64,000 nt of DNA from Chinchilla lanigera (Eukaryota > Chordata > Mammalia > Rodentia > Chinchillidae): assembly GCF_000276665.1 (NCBI RefSeq), contig NW_004955404.1:34304609-34368608 (forward strand), given 5' to 3'. This document shows, piece by piece, positions 44,340-54,122 of this stretch (the stretch's first letter is position 1; each line of letters starts with the position of its first letter). A program made the translations under genes and the position numbers. The notes below the pieces were generated by a model. It had not been told where the DNA came from and ran no database searches. It was given only the letters and a program-made list of their open reading frames with translations.

Positions 44340-46147
44340 TTATTCTTTTAAAAAAGACTCAAGACTCAAGACTTTGGCAGGCAGACCGAATGGAACCGTG
44401 AGACCCAGGACAGCCTGCCCAGGCCCACAGGCACACACATGGCTTTGGAGGGCCGAGTACTCAGGCAGACCAGCAACATGGAAGTGTCTGAAGCAGCGGC
44501 AAGGAGCCAGCCTTTGGGCTCTGGAGAACTCCACCAGAAGACCGGTCCCAAACCCCACATCCAGAGGCCAAGATCAGCTCTACACCAAGCACAATTCCCA
44601 TGGCAAACTTGGCTGGAGTACACAGCACATTTCTGGGGTCTGACATGGGCACCATCACAGAACTGTAAACACCAGAGGTATTTTACTTCTTTTATTCTCC
44701 TTGTTTGTCTCACTGGCTGTCCTTTTCCTGTCTGGTTGGATGTCAACTTCTTAAATTTAAACTTTCAAGTGAGGAAACATTGTCTCTTCTCTTTCTGATG
44801 ACTCCTTTATTTCTATTTCATTCTTTCTCTCCTGTGTCTTCCAGTTTCCCAAAACTCAGGTGATTATCCTTTGACCTCCAGCCTTGACTCTACTATATTT
44901 GACCTCATTCATCACTTTATCCTGTCCCCTATGCATCTTAATACCCCCTCATCCCACAGAAAGATAAAAGCACTCCACTAAGCAGAAAATCACTGCATAC
45001 AAATACATGGTATATGTTTGATTTTGTTATATAACTTTAGAGTTTGTTCCTGTGGTCAGAAGTAGCAGGTTAATTGTTACCATAGTTTGTCAGTAGTTAA
45101 GCTGAATTTGAAACTATTGTTATTACTAAGTGTACTACTTTAGCCAGGATGTCCTACATGTTATAATCATTTTTCTCCCCTGTATGATAACACTGTGATT
45201 ATACGACATCACAATTATCACCAATACCAAAGGATGGGTAACTTTGCAAATAGCTAAATAGTAACTTTGTATCCTTTACAAACTGGGAACATAGGTTCTT
45301 AGGATAACTATAAAGAACCATCTACATCTAGAGGACATCCCTAAAGAACAGACAACTCCTAGGGAAGCCTCAATACTAGTGATAGAGCTATCTATCACAA
45401 GAAATTGGCAAGCATCAACATAGAAAACAAAATAAAATAAAAAAGAGAAAATAGAAAAATGACAAGATGCAGAAGCAAAATGCAACTCTAGACCCTCAGA
45501 TCACCCAGACCAAGCCCAGAATACAATGAGATAGATGAAATTGGAAGTCAAACACTGGAACTTACTGATATATGTGCACCCATGTTTATAGCAGCACGAT
45601 TTGCAATAGCTAAACCTTGGGAATGACCCAAATACCTGAGGAATGGATAAAAAAGATGTGATATTTTTATACAGTGGAGTACTACTCAGCCATAAAGAAG
45701 GATAAACTTGAGACTTTTATAGGTAAATAGATGCAACTTGAGACTATACTCATAAGTGAAATAAATCAATCTCACATGTGTAAACACTGTATTGTCTCCC
45801 TATTGTAAGAAGTTGAAAGAATAAATAAGATCCAGTCTGTACAAAATATATTGGGAAATAGGAAGAAACTGTCCAAAGGAAAGATAAACTGGGGTCGGGG
45901 AAAGGAGAAAAGAAGGAAGGGAAAGGAAAAAAATATATGTTAAGATATGTTAAGCTAGTTAAGATAGTTATACTAATTTCTATTAGTTCATTGAAAAGAA
46001 AGGTTTGTGCTTGTATTGTTTGATCAGTTTTTCATGTCTATACCTTGTAATCTGAGCAACTACTTTGGAGATAACAATATCCAATGTCTTGGATTACTCT
46101 CCTACTACCTTGTTTTAAAATTTTGTATCATTGTTTTTATTGTTTTT
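44340..46147 (+). mobile_element. Internally deleted LINE-1: 5'UTR and ORF1 start joined to ORF2 end
   Basis: 44360-45458 looks like a 5'UTR: a GC-richer start ('gaccggtcccaaacccc'), then a pyrimidine-rich part. At 45459-45565 the ORF1 N-terminus is readable as NATLDPQITQTKPRIQ and, after a one-base shift, EIDEIGSQTLELT. At 45566 it jumps directly to the ORF2 C-terminal sequence ('tgatatatgtgcacccatg') and runs through 'ggagtactactcagccataa' and a purine-rich 3'UTR to the 'gataacaatatccaatg' module near 46070. All of ORF1 beyond about 35 codons and nearly all of ORF2 are missing. Several open frames at 44340-44798 are incidental. Confidence 0.7.
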
Positions 46148-46870
46148 TGTCTTAAAAATAATTTACTGTGGAACATTTCAAATGTATTAAAAATAAACAA
46201 AATGGTATAATGAACCTCTAGGTACTTGTCATTCATCTTCAATAATTATTAGCTCATGGTCAGTTTCGCCACTTATTTTTCTTCTTATACATACTATGTT
46301 TAAGAAAATTCTATATTCATATTGACTCATTGTTATATATCTGAGTTTGTAGTAAAAAATAAAAGTATTCTTTTGTTTTAACATAAGCACATTACCATTA
46401 TCATATCTTTAAAAACCTATCAACAGTTTAATATCATCAAATATCCAAATAGTAATTAAATTTCTAGCTGTTTCATGGGTGTCGTTTTTACAAGATGCTT
46501 TTTTTGTTTTGTTTTTGGTAGCAGAAATCAAACTCAGGACCTTGTGCTTGTCAGGCAGGTGTCTATGCCGCTGAGCTGTATCCCCAGCTCTTAGCAGATG
46601 CTTATTTTATCTAAAATCTAAATAAAGGCCAGAATGATGAACGTGTGTCTTAAGTATCCTTTAATCTATAGCATTCCTCTCATCGTTTTCTTTTGTTTTG
46701 AAATTTACTTGTGGAAAAAGCCAGCTTGTCTCTTAGAAAACCTTCCTGTCTCTGGATTTTGCATACTACATCTCCATGGAGGAGCTTGAAATGTTCCTCT
46801 GTCCTCTGCACTTTAGGAACACTGATGATTGGATCCAAAGGCTGAATGAATTCAGGTTTAGGAGACTGTC
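46148..46870. mobile_element. Ancient L1M 3'-region fragment, split by an ID
   Basis: 'gtggaacatttcaaatgtat', 'tggtataatgaacctctagg', 'cattaccattatcatatctt', 'aatatcatcaaatatccaaa', 'cttaagtatcctttaatcta' and 'gtctctggattttgcatact' follow a well-known old L1 3' sequence. The ID at 46501-46595 interrupts it. Confidence 0.6.
46501..46595 (-). mobile_element. ID SINE, diverged
   Basis: The minus strand has 'gctggggatacagctcagcg', 'gcatagacacctgcctgaca', 'agcacaaggtcctgagttt' and 'gatttctgctaccaaaaac', then an A-rich tail. The flanks share agatgctt (46493-46500 and 46596-46603). Confidence 0.9.
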
Positions 46871-47309
46871 TTTCATGTGAGCAGAATGCATCTTATTTTT
46901 CACTGTTGTCTATAAACGAGGAACCCTAATGTTTTTAAAATATAATCAGAGTATAAAACATGGCTTGGGAAATTCTTCAATATTTTAATTTTCCTATTCT
47001 GAAGTCTTCTGATGCCATTCATGAGTAGAATAGAACATATTTCCTTTCAGAACAATGGAAAATGCCATGTTAAGAGAGAAAAGATTTATTTTTTTAAAGA
47101 GCTTATGATTTTGCTTAAATGGGAGGTGAAAAGGGATAATTTAAATAATTTCTTAATTTAAATAATAAAAGAAAATCTAAATATAGGATTGTTCCTCGTT
47201 AAGAATGCTTTATCTCTACCCAGGCTGAGTTAAAAGCGAGAGACCACAGATGAAGAAATATACTTGGAGCACGTGGGTGGTGCTCCCGGATAAGAAGAGC
47301 AACTCATTT
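46871..47309. other. Unassigned DNA
   Basis: No gene or named repeat. Confidence 0.4.
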
Positions 47310-47500
47310 ACCCCATGTTTACTGTGCACCAGGCTCTGTTCCAGGTTATGCATGAATATTATCTGATACATTTTCAAAACAACCTCATTTTGCAAGTGAA
47401 GAAGGAACCCTAATTTGCCCAAAGGCCTCTCTTAAGTGAAAGGCAGGGCCAAGATCCAAAGCCGGAAAGGGTGATTGCCTGTTCTTTTTAACCTCTTAGC
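47310..47500 (-). mobile_element. MIR SINE
   Basis: 'gtttactgtgcaccaggctc', 'tgttccaggttatgcatga', 'acaacctcattttgcaagtg', 'aatttgcccaaaggcctctc' and 'gcagggccaagatccaaagc' form the MIR consensus in reverse, well preserved. Confidence 0.75.
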
Positions 47501-48110
47501 AAAAATTTTCTGAACAATATGCACTTAAAAAGGAGACTTGCATGCATAGCTAATTAAGAGCTGCACTGTTTTTATTTTGCTTTTATGGGTGTTGGCTATT
47601 AGTTTTATGCCCAAGTTTCATTGCCTTTCATTAAACTGTAGTGCAAACCCAATCCACTCAGGCACATATATTATATTTGCTTCTTATTCCCCAGAGCCTA
47701 GGAAAGGAGACCTCACAAATGAATCTTGAATTTTAAAAAACACACACACATTTATATACTAGTCCTGACAAAATAGCTCTTGTCATCACAGATATTAATG
47801 TACAACCCCATCTTTTGATTTTTAGTTTCTTCTATGCCCATATAATCTAAACATTTTAACTACCCAAGATGAGTTTTTATTGCTTAATCTCTTCTAATTA
47901 TTTATTTAGAATTAAGAAAATATGTTGATGTACATAATTTCACAAGTGGGTTGGACAATGATAAATTAGATCTATCTTATTATTTTTGCTTTAAAATTAT
48001 ATACTAATCCATGGACTGATTCTTTAAAGCAAAAGGTAAAATAAAGATGAGTAAAAATAAACTAGATCTAGACTGAAGATATATTTCTGTTCTTGTAACA
48101 TCTATATGGG
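47501..48110. other. Unassigned AT-rich DNA
   Basis: No gene or named repeat. Confidence 0.4.
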
Positions 48111-48114
48111 TAGG

Positions 48115-48147
48115 ACACACACACACACACACACACATACACACAGA
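48115..48147. repeat. (CA)n microsatellite
   Basis: About 16 CA units with one TA interruption. Confidence 0.95.
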
Positions 48148-48227
48148 GATCACATGTGTGTGCACATGTGTGGGGACATAGAATAAAAAATATAAACACC
48201 CCTGACCCTTGAGTTGCATGATCAAAA

Positions 48228-48390
48228 TATCAAAGGCTTTGGGATCAGGCTCTTGCTACTAGTGTGATAGTGTATGTAACCTCTTTGAACCTCATTTTTC
48301 TATCATAAAACGGATATTATTAATAGATGTTAATAATAGATGGGTAAAGTGTTTGATTCATAGTGGCACTCAGTGAATATTAAATTTTAT
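48228..48390 (+). mobile_element. MIR SINE
   Basis: 'ggctttgggatcaggctctt', 'gtatgtaacctctttgaacc', 'tcatttttctatcataaaac', 'ggatattattaatagatgt' and 'catagtggcactcagtgaat' follow the complete MIR order. Confidence 0.7.
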
Positions 48391-48609
48391 ATTACAATTA
48401 ATATGTTCTGCCTTAAAGTTTTACTTTGTCCTGCTTGGAGATTTTCCCATTCTCTTTCCAAATGTCTGAACCTCAAAGATAATGTCAAAAAGTTCTCTGT
48501 CCACCAAACATACATGACATATCAAACTTCATGCAACTGAGCATTGAGTTCTTCTCCAGGAACTTGGCTGCCACAGGAAAAGTGTAAAATGTAGCTAAAT
48601 TTTAAATCT

Positions 48610-48720
48610 TGACCCAATGTATTACTGCCTGTGTAACCTTAGATAATTTATGTGAAAGAAAATTTAGTTTCTCCCTGTGTAAAGTGGAGTTAATTCTTCC
48701 TGCATTATTAAGATAAAGCT
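48610..48720 (+). mobile_element. MIR SINE fragment
   Basis: 'gcctgtgtaaccttagataa', 'agtttctccctgtgtaaagt' and 'ggagttaattcttcctgcat' match the MIR middle part. Confidence 0.55.
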
Positions 48721-48740
48721 GGTAATGAAACTAAAGGCTA

Positions 48741-49375
48741 AAAAAAAATTATTTTTCTTTTCTTTTCTTGTTAGTACATGTTTGCAACATAGAATGTTTA
48801 CAGTCCTCGTGTGGAGTTGGTACATGTACATGACACATCTTACACCTCATTCACTACCCATACATCTGTTAATCCCTTTCCCATTTGAGAAAGATCTATC
48901 TCTCTATTTCCTATTTTCTGTCTTCTATTTTGCTCTTTACTTATAATTTGGGTTTTTCATACAAGAGAAACCAGGTAATATTTAAGCTTGTGTGTCTAAT
49001 TTATTTCACTTAAGGTTATGGTTTCAAAATACATCCATTCTCCTACAAGTGACTAAAGTTTGTCTTTCTTTCTGGCAGAATAGTACTCCATTGTGTATAA
49101 ATGCCACATTTTCTTTATCCATGTATCTGCTGGACATATAGGCTGTTTCCAAGATTTAGCTGTTTTGAATTGTGATGCTGCAAATATGAGTATGCATGTA
49201 TCACTGTAATGTGATGATTTCAACTCTTTTTGGAAGGTACCTAGATGGGGAATGGCTAGATCAAACGGAATGCCTATTTTTAGTGTTTTGAGAAATCTCG
49301 ATACTGATTTCCATAGTGGTTCTACTAGTTTACATTCTTTCCAGTAATGTAGAAGGGTTCCATTTCCCTGTATAA
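48741..49375 (-). mobile_element. Older LINE-1 3' end, reversed
   Basis: A T-rich start (the tail on minus) is followed by 'tttcacttaaggttatggtt', 'cagaatagtactccattgtg', 'tctttatccatgtatctgct', 'ggctgtttccaagatttagc' and 'atttccatagtggttctact'. These are the reverse complement of the L1 ORF2 C-terminus and 3'UTR. It is an older lineage than the L1 at 7552. Confidence 0.85.
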
Positions 49376-49454
49376 ACTATCAAAATTTAATAGTTTGAAG
49401 TAAGAGTTTATCACAGAGCTCTGAAATAAGTAATTTAGGATCTCTAGCAACATT

Positions 49455-49765
49455 GTTCCATGTGATCATCCAGGGAATGGGGCTTTCTCCATCAGGCTAC
49501 TCGTCTAATCGATCCAGTGATACCATCCTGTGCATGGCAGAAGTTGCGTAGCTTCTTTGTCTGTGTTCCTGCGAGAATAACAAGAAAAGCTGTAGTGGAG
49601 AAGGTACAGCTTATGTGCTCAGACCCAAGCCGGAGGTTACATATCTCACTTCTCAAAGTCCCTCAGCAAGAATTTCACCACGTGGCCAGCTGCAAGACAG
49701 CCACATCCAGGCGTATTCAGCTGCAAGTCAGTCTGAGAAGTGCAGTCCACCTGGAAAGACATTAG
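49455..49765 (-). mobile_element. Possible MaLR/MLT1 LTR fragment
   Basis: 'acatatctcacttctcaaag', 'ccacgtggccagctgcaaga' and 'gtctgagaagtgcagtcca' resemble the part of a reversed LTR with 'acttcc..cattggccaaa... cacatggcc'. The similarity is weak. Confidence 0.3.
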
Positions 49766-50084
49766 AATGGAAACAAAGGGGATATGGATTTTTGTGTTTA
49801 CTACCAGCCTCTGCCATGTTTTATTTCATAGGATTATTATGGCAGTGAATGGGATGAGAAGATGTTTGTCCAGTGTGTTGTGCACTGCAGTCATTGAAGA
49901 CATGTTACCTGTACTACGTCTGTTGAGTAATACACACATCCTGGGAGTGAAGGTCTAAGGAATCAAAAGAGAAAGTTAGCAATGACTGATTAATGTGAAG
50001 ATATATTTAGTGATTAAGTTGATGAACATATCTGAAACCTAAAACTATTTTTGGATTACTAAAAGGTAAGCTCTTAAACAAGAG
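49766..50084. other. Unassigned DNA
   Basis: No gene or named repeat. Confidence 0.4.
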
Positions 50085-50210
50085 CTAAACAATTTACTAA
50101 ACACTTTGTATTAGTTGGGTAACCCCACTAGCAATTTAAAAGGGTTACATAAGGTTACTTCTGTTTTGGGGATGAGGAAGACAAGGGAAGCAGAGGTCAA
50201 TCATGGTGGG
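50085..50210 (-). mobile_element. Probable MIR SINE fragment
   Basis: 'tactaaacactttgtattag' followed by 'ttttggggatgaggaagaca' and 'gaagcagaggtcaatcatgg' fits a reversed MIR. Confidence 0.4.
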
Positions 50211-51693
50211 CAATGTTAAAAGGAGGATGTGACAGGACTTTGAATATAGGTACTAAAATTCTGAATTTTCCACCGAAAGTTTGTCTGTCTTTTTTAAAGA
50301 CAGGAAAAAATTAGGATGAATGAGGAAAGAAAGTCTATTGATAATATACTTAGTTATATTTGAGTAACTCAGATAATAAGTCACAATCATGAGAAAATAA
50401 TTCTTAGAAACTGAAGAAAGGGAATTATTTTCTCTATATATAAAACATCACTGCCACTAATGGGAAAGAAGCAATTATTTGAAACTTAACTACAAAGGTT
50501 ATCTTGGCATCGTGTTTTGTTTTATTTATGGACTCTTTTAATTAAGTAGTTAAAAATCTATTTGGTCTCTTGTTCCATGACGATCCCCTGTTCCATAAAT
50601 TATAACCTTGTCTATAACATTTTCTGAAGACTGGAGAATCTCTGAGAGAAATTTTCTGCAAACAGAAGAATACATTCATCACATTAGTTAATTGAAAAGG
50701 ATTAGTGAACATCATATTTTTCAGAAATTTCAAAGTTCTGTAGAAGAAAATAATAAAATAAGAAAAGGAATTAGGATGATGAAAAATTTAATTCATTGTG
50801 AAAGTAGTTAGAATACACACACAACACATGCACGTGGAAGCAAGGTTCATCTTTCTTATTCATTTGTTCATGACAAATGGCATGGATGTGCCCACCAGGA
50901 AGTTACTAGACTAATCTCTTTACATGCATTTTTAACCTACTGCCCTTATCACTTAAAGTTTTGCAATATAGTATACTACTGTTTATCAAGTGAAAGTGTA
51001 GGTTTTTCTGCTATCCTCTGGTTTTATTTATGCTAATGGTGCTTTTCATTCTTTCTGATGGTTTCTGTTGATATGGTCTACTATTTTTTTGAGTGTTATT
51101 TGGCCTAATATTCCCATCCTTTGTTTAGATATTCACTCAGGATGACAGGTCATCTTCCTTTTTGTTCTGCCAGAGGGTGAATCTCCTACCGATGCCCCAG
51201 GTAAAGAATTGCTGTGCCTGACCAGGAGCTTCCTGAGTCACTCCTCAACTTTTCCTCCTCCTTGGATCGACATGTACTCTTAGGTGAAGAAAGAGAAACC
51301 CTGATGCCCTTTTCATGCTTTCTGAAAATACTAAAATGGAGTAAAGGTGGACTTACCTTTTTTCTACAAGTGCTACAACACAATTTTTTTCTCATTTCGT
51401 GGTCTGACACATTTTTTAAGTACAGATACCAGATAGATACCAGTATTTATGATTACACCTTCCACATCTGCAAAGAAATCATCACACTGTTCCAATATTT
51501 ATAGTGATAGCCTCAATAGAATGCAGTACCTATTTTTCCAGCTCAAAGAGCATCCAGTGAACGAGCTTCCATTTTTGTAGAAAGCCCTGTGCTATGAGTT
51601 ATTTTCTTGAAATCATCTTCAACATGATTTGTTAGAATTTATCCTAACCACCCTTCCCAGCTAGGCTTTGGATCATAGTCTTCTAAAGGCCCC
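50211..51693. other. Unassigned DNA
   Basis: No gene. Two opposed open frames at 51186-51504 have no recognisable domain. Around 51540-51600 an MIR/L2-like piece may exist ('tagaaagccctgtgctatga'). Confidence 0.4.
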
Positions 51694-52031
51694 TGTGTTA
51701 GTGGTTTAGTCTCAGCTTTGTATTATTGGGAGATATGGGAAATTTCATGAGGTGGAGCTTAGTGGGAGCTTTTGGGTTACTGGAGGTGTGAACTTCAAGG
51801 CAACTGTTGATCCAGTTTCTTTCTGTTCTTGCTTCTTTAACGTCATTAGGTGGCAAACTTTCTCCCCTACAAGCTCCTGCCATAATTTGCTGCCTTGCTA
51901 CAGACCCAAAAGCAATAGGGCATACCAGACATGGTCTGAGACTTCTAAGAGTATGAGCCCAGATACAGTGTTCTTCTTTTTGGTTGATTATCTCAGGTAT
52001 TCTGTCACAGTGACAGAAAGCTGACTGACAT
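51694..52031 (+). mobile_element. Solo MaLR LTR
   Basis: 'tgttagtggtttagtctcag' at the start, 'gggagcttttgggttactgg' in the middle, then 'ccataatttgctgccttgct', 'catggtctgagacttctaag', 'ctcaggtattctgtcacagt' and 'gacagaaagctgactgaca' at the end are MaLR LTR landmarks. The flanks gcccc and gcctc match at 4 of 5. The usual AATAAA region is mutated. Confidence 0.75.
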
Positions 52032-52233
52032 GCCTCCAGACAAAATGATGAAAAAACTGCTTTCCTTAAGCACTATATTTTTTACAATGCAGATAAAAGT
52101 AATTTCTTCTCTCTAGTCTGTTTTTATGCAGTTAGAGAAATTGAGGTTGGATCACTCCTGGTGGTGGTTGAATCAGTTCCTTATTTTGGTTTTAGTTAAT
52201 CTTGATAGATATGTTGAAGAAAGTAGACTTTTG

Positions 52234-52421
52234 AGCAGGGTGTGGTGACACATGCCTGTAATCCCGGTACACTGGGAAGTTGAGGAAGGAGGATCACATC
52301 TGAGCCCAGTTTGGGCAATTTAGAGAAACACTGTCTAAAAAAAAAAATGAAAACCAAAATCAAAAACTGGCCTGAGATGTAACTCAGTGTGAAAGGTCAA
52401 AATTCAACCCTCACCACCACA
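52234..52421 (+). mobile_element. Dimeric B1-ID SINE (B1-dID-like)
   Basis: The B1 half is 'gagcagggtgtggtgacaca', 'tgcctgtaatcccggtacac', 'tgaggaaggaggatcacatc' and 'gagaaacactgtctaaaaa'. An A-rich linker leads to an ID-like half, 'ggcctgagatgtaactcagt', 'caaaattcaaccctcaccac', with an internal deletion. It is the same architecture as the copy at 19075-19255, in opposite orientation. Confidence 0.75.
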
Positions 52422-52423
52422 TA

Positions 52424-52455
<32 letters not shown>

Positions 52456-52580
52456 AGGAGAAGGAGAAGGAGAAAGAGAGAGAAGGAGAAGGAGAAGGAG
52501 AAGGAGAAGGAGAAGGAGAAGGAGAAGGAGAAGAACGGAAAGGAAAGGAAAGGAAAGGAAAGAAAAGGAAAGGAAAGGGA
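52422..52580. repeat. Compound (CA)(GA)(GGAGAA)(GGAAA) purine tract
   Basis: The SINE tail passes into (CA)n at 52423-52440, (GA)n to 52456, (GGAGAA)n to 52533 and (GGAAA)n to 52578. From 52441 the plus strand is almost pure purine for about 135 bases. The KEKEKE and GEGEGE open frames are repeat translations. Confidence 0.96.
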
Positions 52581-52679
52581 CTGTTGAATGTCTTATGCAC
52601 CTTCGCTTTGGGTAGAAATGGCCAATTTTAGTGTGTATGAAAAAATCCTGCATGCTATTTTATCAAAATATTATCAAGT

Positions 52680-52765
52680 TTATTGTTTAGCTCTTTACCT
52701 TATGAGGTAAGTATTATCAACCAGTTTTAAACATGTGGAAACCAAGAGCTTTTAAAAGTAGTGGA
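52680..52765 (-). mobile_element. Probable MIR SINE fragment
   Basis: 'ttaccttatgaggtaagtat' followed by 'aaacatgtggaaaccaagag' fits the reversed MIR (ctatgaggtaggtact... gatgaggaaactgag). Confidence 0.45.
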
Positions 52766-54058
52766 GTCTGGCCATTGTTGCAGGGATCAAGAATGATGTC
52801 TATCATTTTTTTAAGCCACTTTCACACTTACATAGTGGCATTTTATTTCAACCAGTGAATCTGTTTAGAACCCATAACTTTAATCTTTTAGCACAAATCT
52901 ATAGAATTGAAAAATTATATTCAGTAGGCTTATGCTTTAATCAGATTCTCTCAGTTAAAATACAAGATATAAATCTTGAATTATTAGTATTACACAAGTA
53001 AACAAGCACCGTCTGATAGATTTCCACTTATATATTATTTATAGACTCAATTTTAAAGAGAGTGGCAATGCCCATAAAACAGAAAAAGCAAATAGCTGTG
53101 TGTAGAGAGTGAATCTGCCTCTCTATATTTGATAAGTTAAGGGTGAGTTGTTACTATCTATCACTGAGGTCTTTGGCTTTAAGAAATAAAACAGATCATC
53201 TTATTATAAATTCCTGGAAATAAACATCTACTTAAAATATAATTTCTCCAGTTGACCTCACATGTGACATCTCCTCACTGGGAAAAAGTGAAGGTAGAGA
53301 GGGATTAGCAAAACCAGCAAAAGGAAAATGCCATTTTGAGGACCAGAACTTTATATTAGTATTTAGCTTGAACTCGAGGCAGGTATGATTCTTTATAGAA
53401 GGTACTTAGCAATATTTCACATTATTCTGGTTTCTTTTCACACTTTTCTGCTATGCAAATGACATGATTATTTCAAGCTTTCTGGTGTTATGGTCTCTGG
53501 GAGAAGTTCAGGAAGAGAATTCGCATCATAAGGGAGTTAATTAATGTGGAACATTAGCATTACCCACATCAGGCTGCTAATCAGCATCAGGGCACTTTGT
53601 CTTTCACTCAGATGCAGTTTGATTGGCATCAGACTCTTACAGTCACTGTATGTCTTCAACTTGAGGACTTTATGCTGTCCCTTTGGATAAGACAATATCA
53701 TTTTGCAAAAGAACAGTTTATAATCCATGGATATATTGGTTTGTGGTAATTATTAAGTTATATGGATAGATAGGAAATAGATATGCTTGTAGGTAGAAAA
53801 TTACTTTATAGTCTTTATACTTTATATAGTCTATATTTGTAATGTGTCCTGAAGAACTGTCAAATCAGTGAATGTTGGGCATCCTTGATGAATATAAAGA
53901 AGTATAAAACTTTCAGTGAACCTATGCAGATGGAAGAAAATATGTAAGCATAGCAAAAAATAACTGAAATGTTCAAAATTAAAATTTTAACACAAAAATT
54001 TTGTTTCAGTCACAAAAGTATATATGAACATGTTTCAAACCAATTCAGAGGTCTAATT
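52766..54058. other. Unassigned DNA
   Basis: No gene or named repeat. 53430-53700 is free of known repeats and somewhat less AT-biased. Confidence 0.4.
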
Positions 54059-54122
54059 ATCTATCTATCTATCTACCTATCATCTATCTATCTATCTACC
54101 TCTCATCTATCAATTCTATCTA
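54059..54122. repeat. (TCTA)n imperfect microsatellite
   Basis: Interrupted TCTA/CCTA units. Short isoleucine/tyrosine/serine peptides here are its translation. Confidence 0.93.

Noticed and set aside
44340..44798. Five overlapping frames on both strands
   Set aside because: They fall in the L1 5'UTR-like block, whose higher GC content makes multiple open frames likely.
52389..52653. Lysine/glutamate or serine/proline frames
   Set aside because: They are translations of the compound purine tract.
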